From Wyeomyia smithii (lineage: Eukaryota; Arthropoda; Insecta; Diptera; Culicidae): a stretch of 64,000 bases of DNA. Shown here piece after piece: positions 63,274 through 64,000 of the stretch. Every line of letters begins with the position of its first letter. The first letter of the stretch is position 1. The notes beneath the pieces are model-generated. The model saw only the letters and a list, made by a program, of their open reading frames with translations. It searched no databases and was not told the DNA's origin. The stretch spans positions 40,591,006-40,655,005 of the forward strand of contig NC_073694.1 in the NCBI RefSeq assembly GCF_029784165.1, given 5' to 3'. Position numbers and translations under genes: made by a program.

Positions 63274-63349
63274 TTAAAAGTCGCAGGCACTCAAATTGAC
63301 CGGTTTGATGCGACCACCGTCACCCTCGGAAACGAAACGTTTGCGACCT
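63274..63349 (-). CDS. Last coding exon of an unidentified gene, partial
   Basis: On the - strand a good acceptor (TATTTCTTCTAATTCCAG) ending at 63350 opens an exon that, after one base completing a codon, encodes GRKRFVSEGDGGRIKPVNLS followed by ACDF and a TAA stop (63274-63276). An AATAAA follows 112 bp further. Composition is clearly more GC-balanced than the flanks. The remaining exons must lie to the right of 63350 or beyond the window; I saw none up to 64000. The basic-then-Gly-rich tail does not let me name the protein. Supported by splice site, stop and poly(A) signal together, but no homology. Confidence 0.45.
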
Positions 63350-64000
63350 CTGGAATTAGAAGAAATAGTTTTCATTAACAATTGATTGATATAGTAAACC
63401 TAATGTTCAGTATTCTGATGTCAAAGAATAACCAAGAAAGACAACAATTACAATTCCAACAAACTGAAGAAGTCAAACTTCATCCAATAATTAACAGGAT
63501 AACACCCGGTTTCGACAATATGAATAAACACTAGTTGCCATAGTTGTGTAAGTTTTATGGCCATATTTATTTCCTATTTTATATGCCCTTTCTACACGGA
63601 ATTTAAGCACCTAATAACAAACAACACTGTTCGTAAGGTCAACCTCGGTAAAAGGTAAAACTGGCACAATATAGCATCAAGGCCATATTCTAAGTGTTCC
63701 TAAAAAGGTTTAAAACTAGAAAAAAATTGTTTGTTTTGTAGAGGATTGACAAAAAAATACAGTTTTTATACAAATATATTTGTCTGTTTCATGTTTTTGC
63801 CCCAGTCGACCCTAGCATGTTGATAATTAGCACAACATTCAATCCCTGCCGTCAAACAACATCTTTTTATCAATGTGTAAAACAGAAACGATGCAGATGT
63901 GCAAAGCGAGGAACGAGACGCAAATTGGGTTCAACCGGTTTTTTACTATACAAAATTTGTGGTCGACCTGTTGCAGTTTTACCAAAACACCAACATTACT
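63350..64000 (-). other. Probable intron of the right-edge gene
   Basis: AT-rich sequence upstream (- strand sense) of the terminal exon, without a recognisable exon or element. Assigned as intron only because of the acceptor at 63350. Confidence 0.35.

Overview
The window looks like a gene-poor, transposon-rich stretch of mosquito chromosome. It is most likely a culicine mosquito (Aedes/Culex group or a relative); the genus cannot be fixed from sequence alone. The basis is two intact intron-containing dipteran-type genes, a Juan-like Jockey LINE, mosquito-style IS630-Tc1-mariner relics, mag-like Ty3/gypsy and copia remnants, and very many small inverted-repeat elements. About 80-90% of the window has no host coding sequence.

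Host genes. (1) A cytosolic purine 5'-nucleotidase (NT5C2 type, HAD superfamily) lies on the + strand: six coding exons from 10325 to 22594, 656 aa, with a 10-kb first intron full of transposons. A splice-acceptor-like site just before its first coding exon suggests an untranslated first exon further upstream. (2) A secreted transferrin (insect Tsf1 type) lies on the + strand: two exons, 46111-47534 and 47591-48068, 633 aa, with a clear TATA box and initiator. (3) The last coding exon of an unidentified gene lies on the - strand at 63274-63349, with a polyadenylation signal at 63157-63162; the rest of that gene lies beyond the right edge.

Layout. 0-10 kb: AT-rich intergenic sequence, a MITE, (CT)n and (GTC)n microsatellites, a 2.6-kb complex repeat and a three-fold repeated module. 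10.3-23.8 kb: the nucleotidase gene, whose first intron holds two promoter-like repeats, a MITE, a Juan fragment, a dead ITm transposase, and a 1-kb hAT-like element carrying two further elements. 25-32 kb: a copia gag relic, a foldback sequence and a decayed mag-like gypsy element on the - strand. 32.5-33.6 kb: a 1.1-kb element flanked by TTAA. 35.5-36.5 kb: a LINE reverse transcriptase relic. 37.6-42.9 kb: a tandem array of 3.5 nearly identical 1277-bp units, each with its own TATA/initiator promoter, flanked by two copies of a dispersed promoter-bearing repeat. 43-45 kb: a hairpin element, a second ITm copy and a Penelope-like fragment. 46-48 kb: transferrin. 49.9-51.5 kb: a full-length but dead Tc1 element. 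52-54.2 kb: another promoter repeat, satellite-like GCGTGTG sequence and two MITEs. 54.5-55.9 kb: a hAT-like element carrying a second hAT-like element, both with exact 8-bp target duplications. 57.8-61.1 kb: a LINE relic joined to a third ITm copy, then a foldback element.

The host genes show no functional link to each other. The main novelty candidates are the 1277-bp promoter-bearing tandem array and the dispersed promoter family it belongs to (copies near 12.8, 13.5, 38.0, 42.9, 52.4 and 52.6 kb; the TATA-to-initiator spacing is the same 32 nt in four of the six), and the nested, footprinted non-autonomous DNA transposons.
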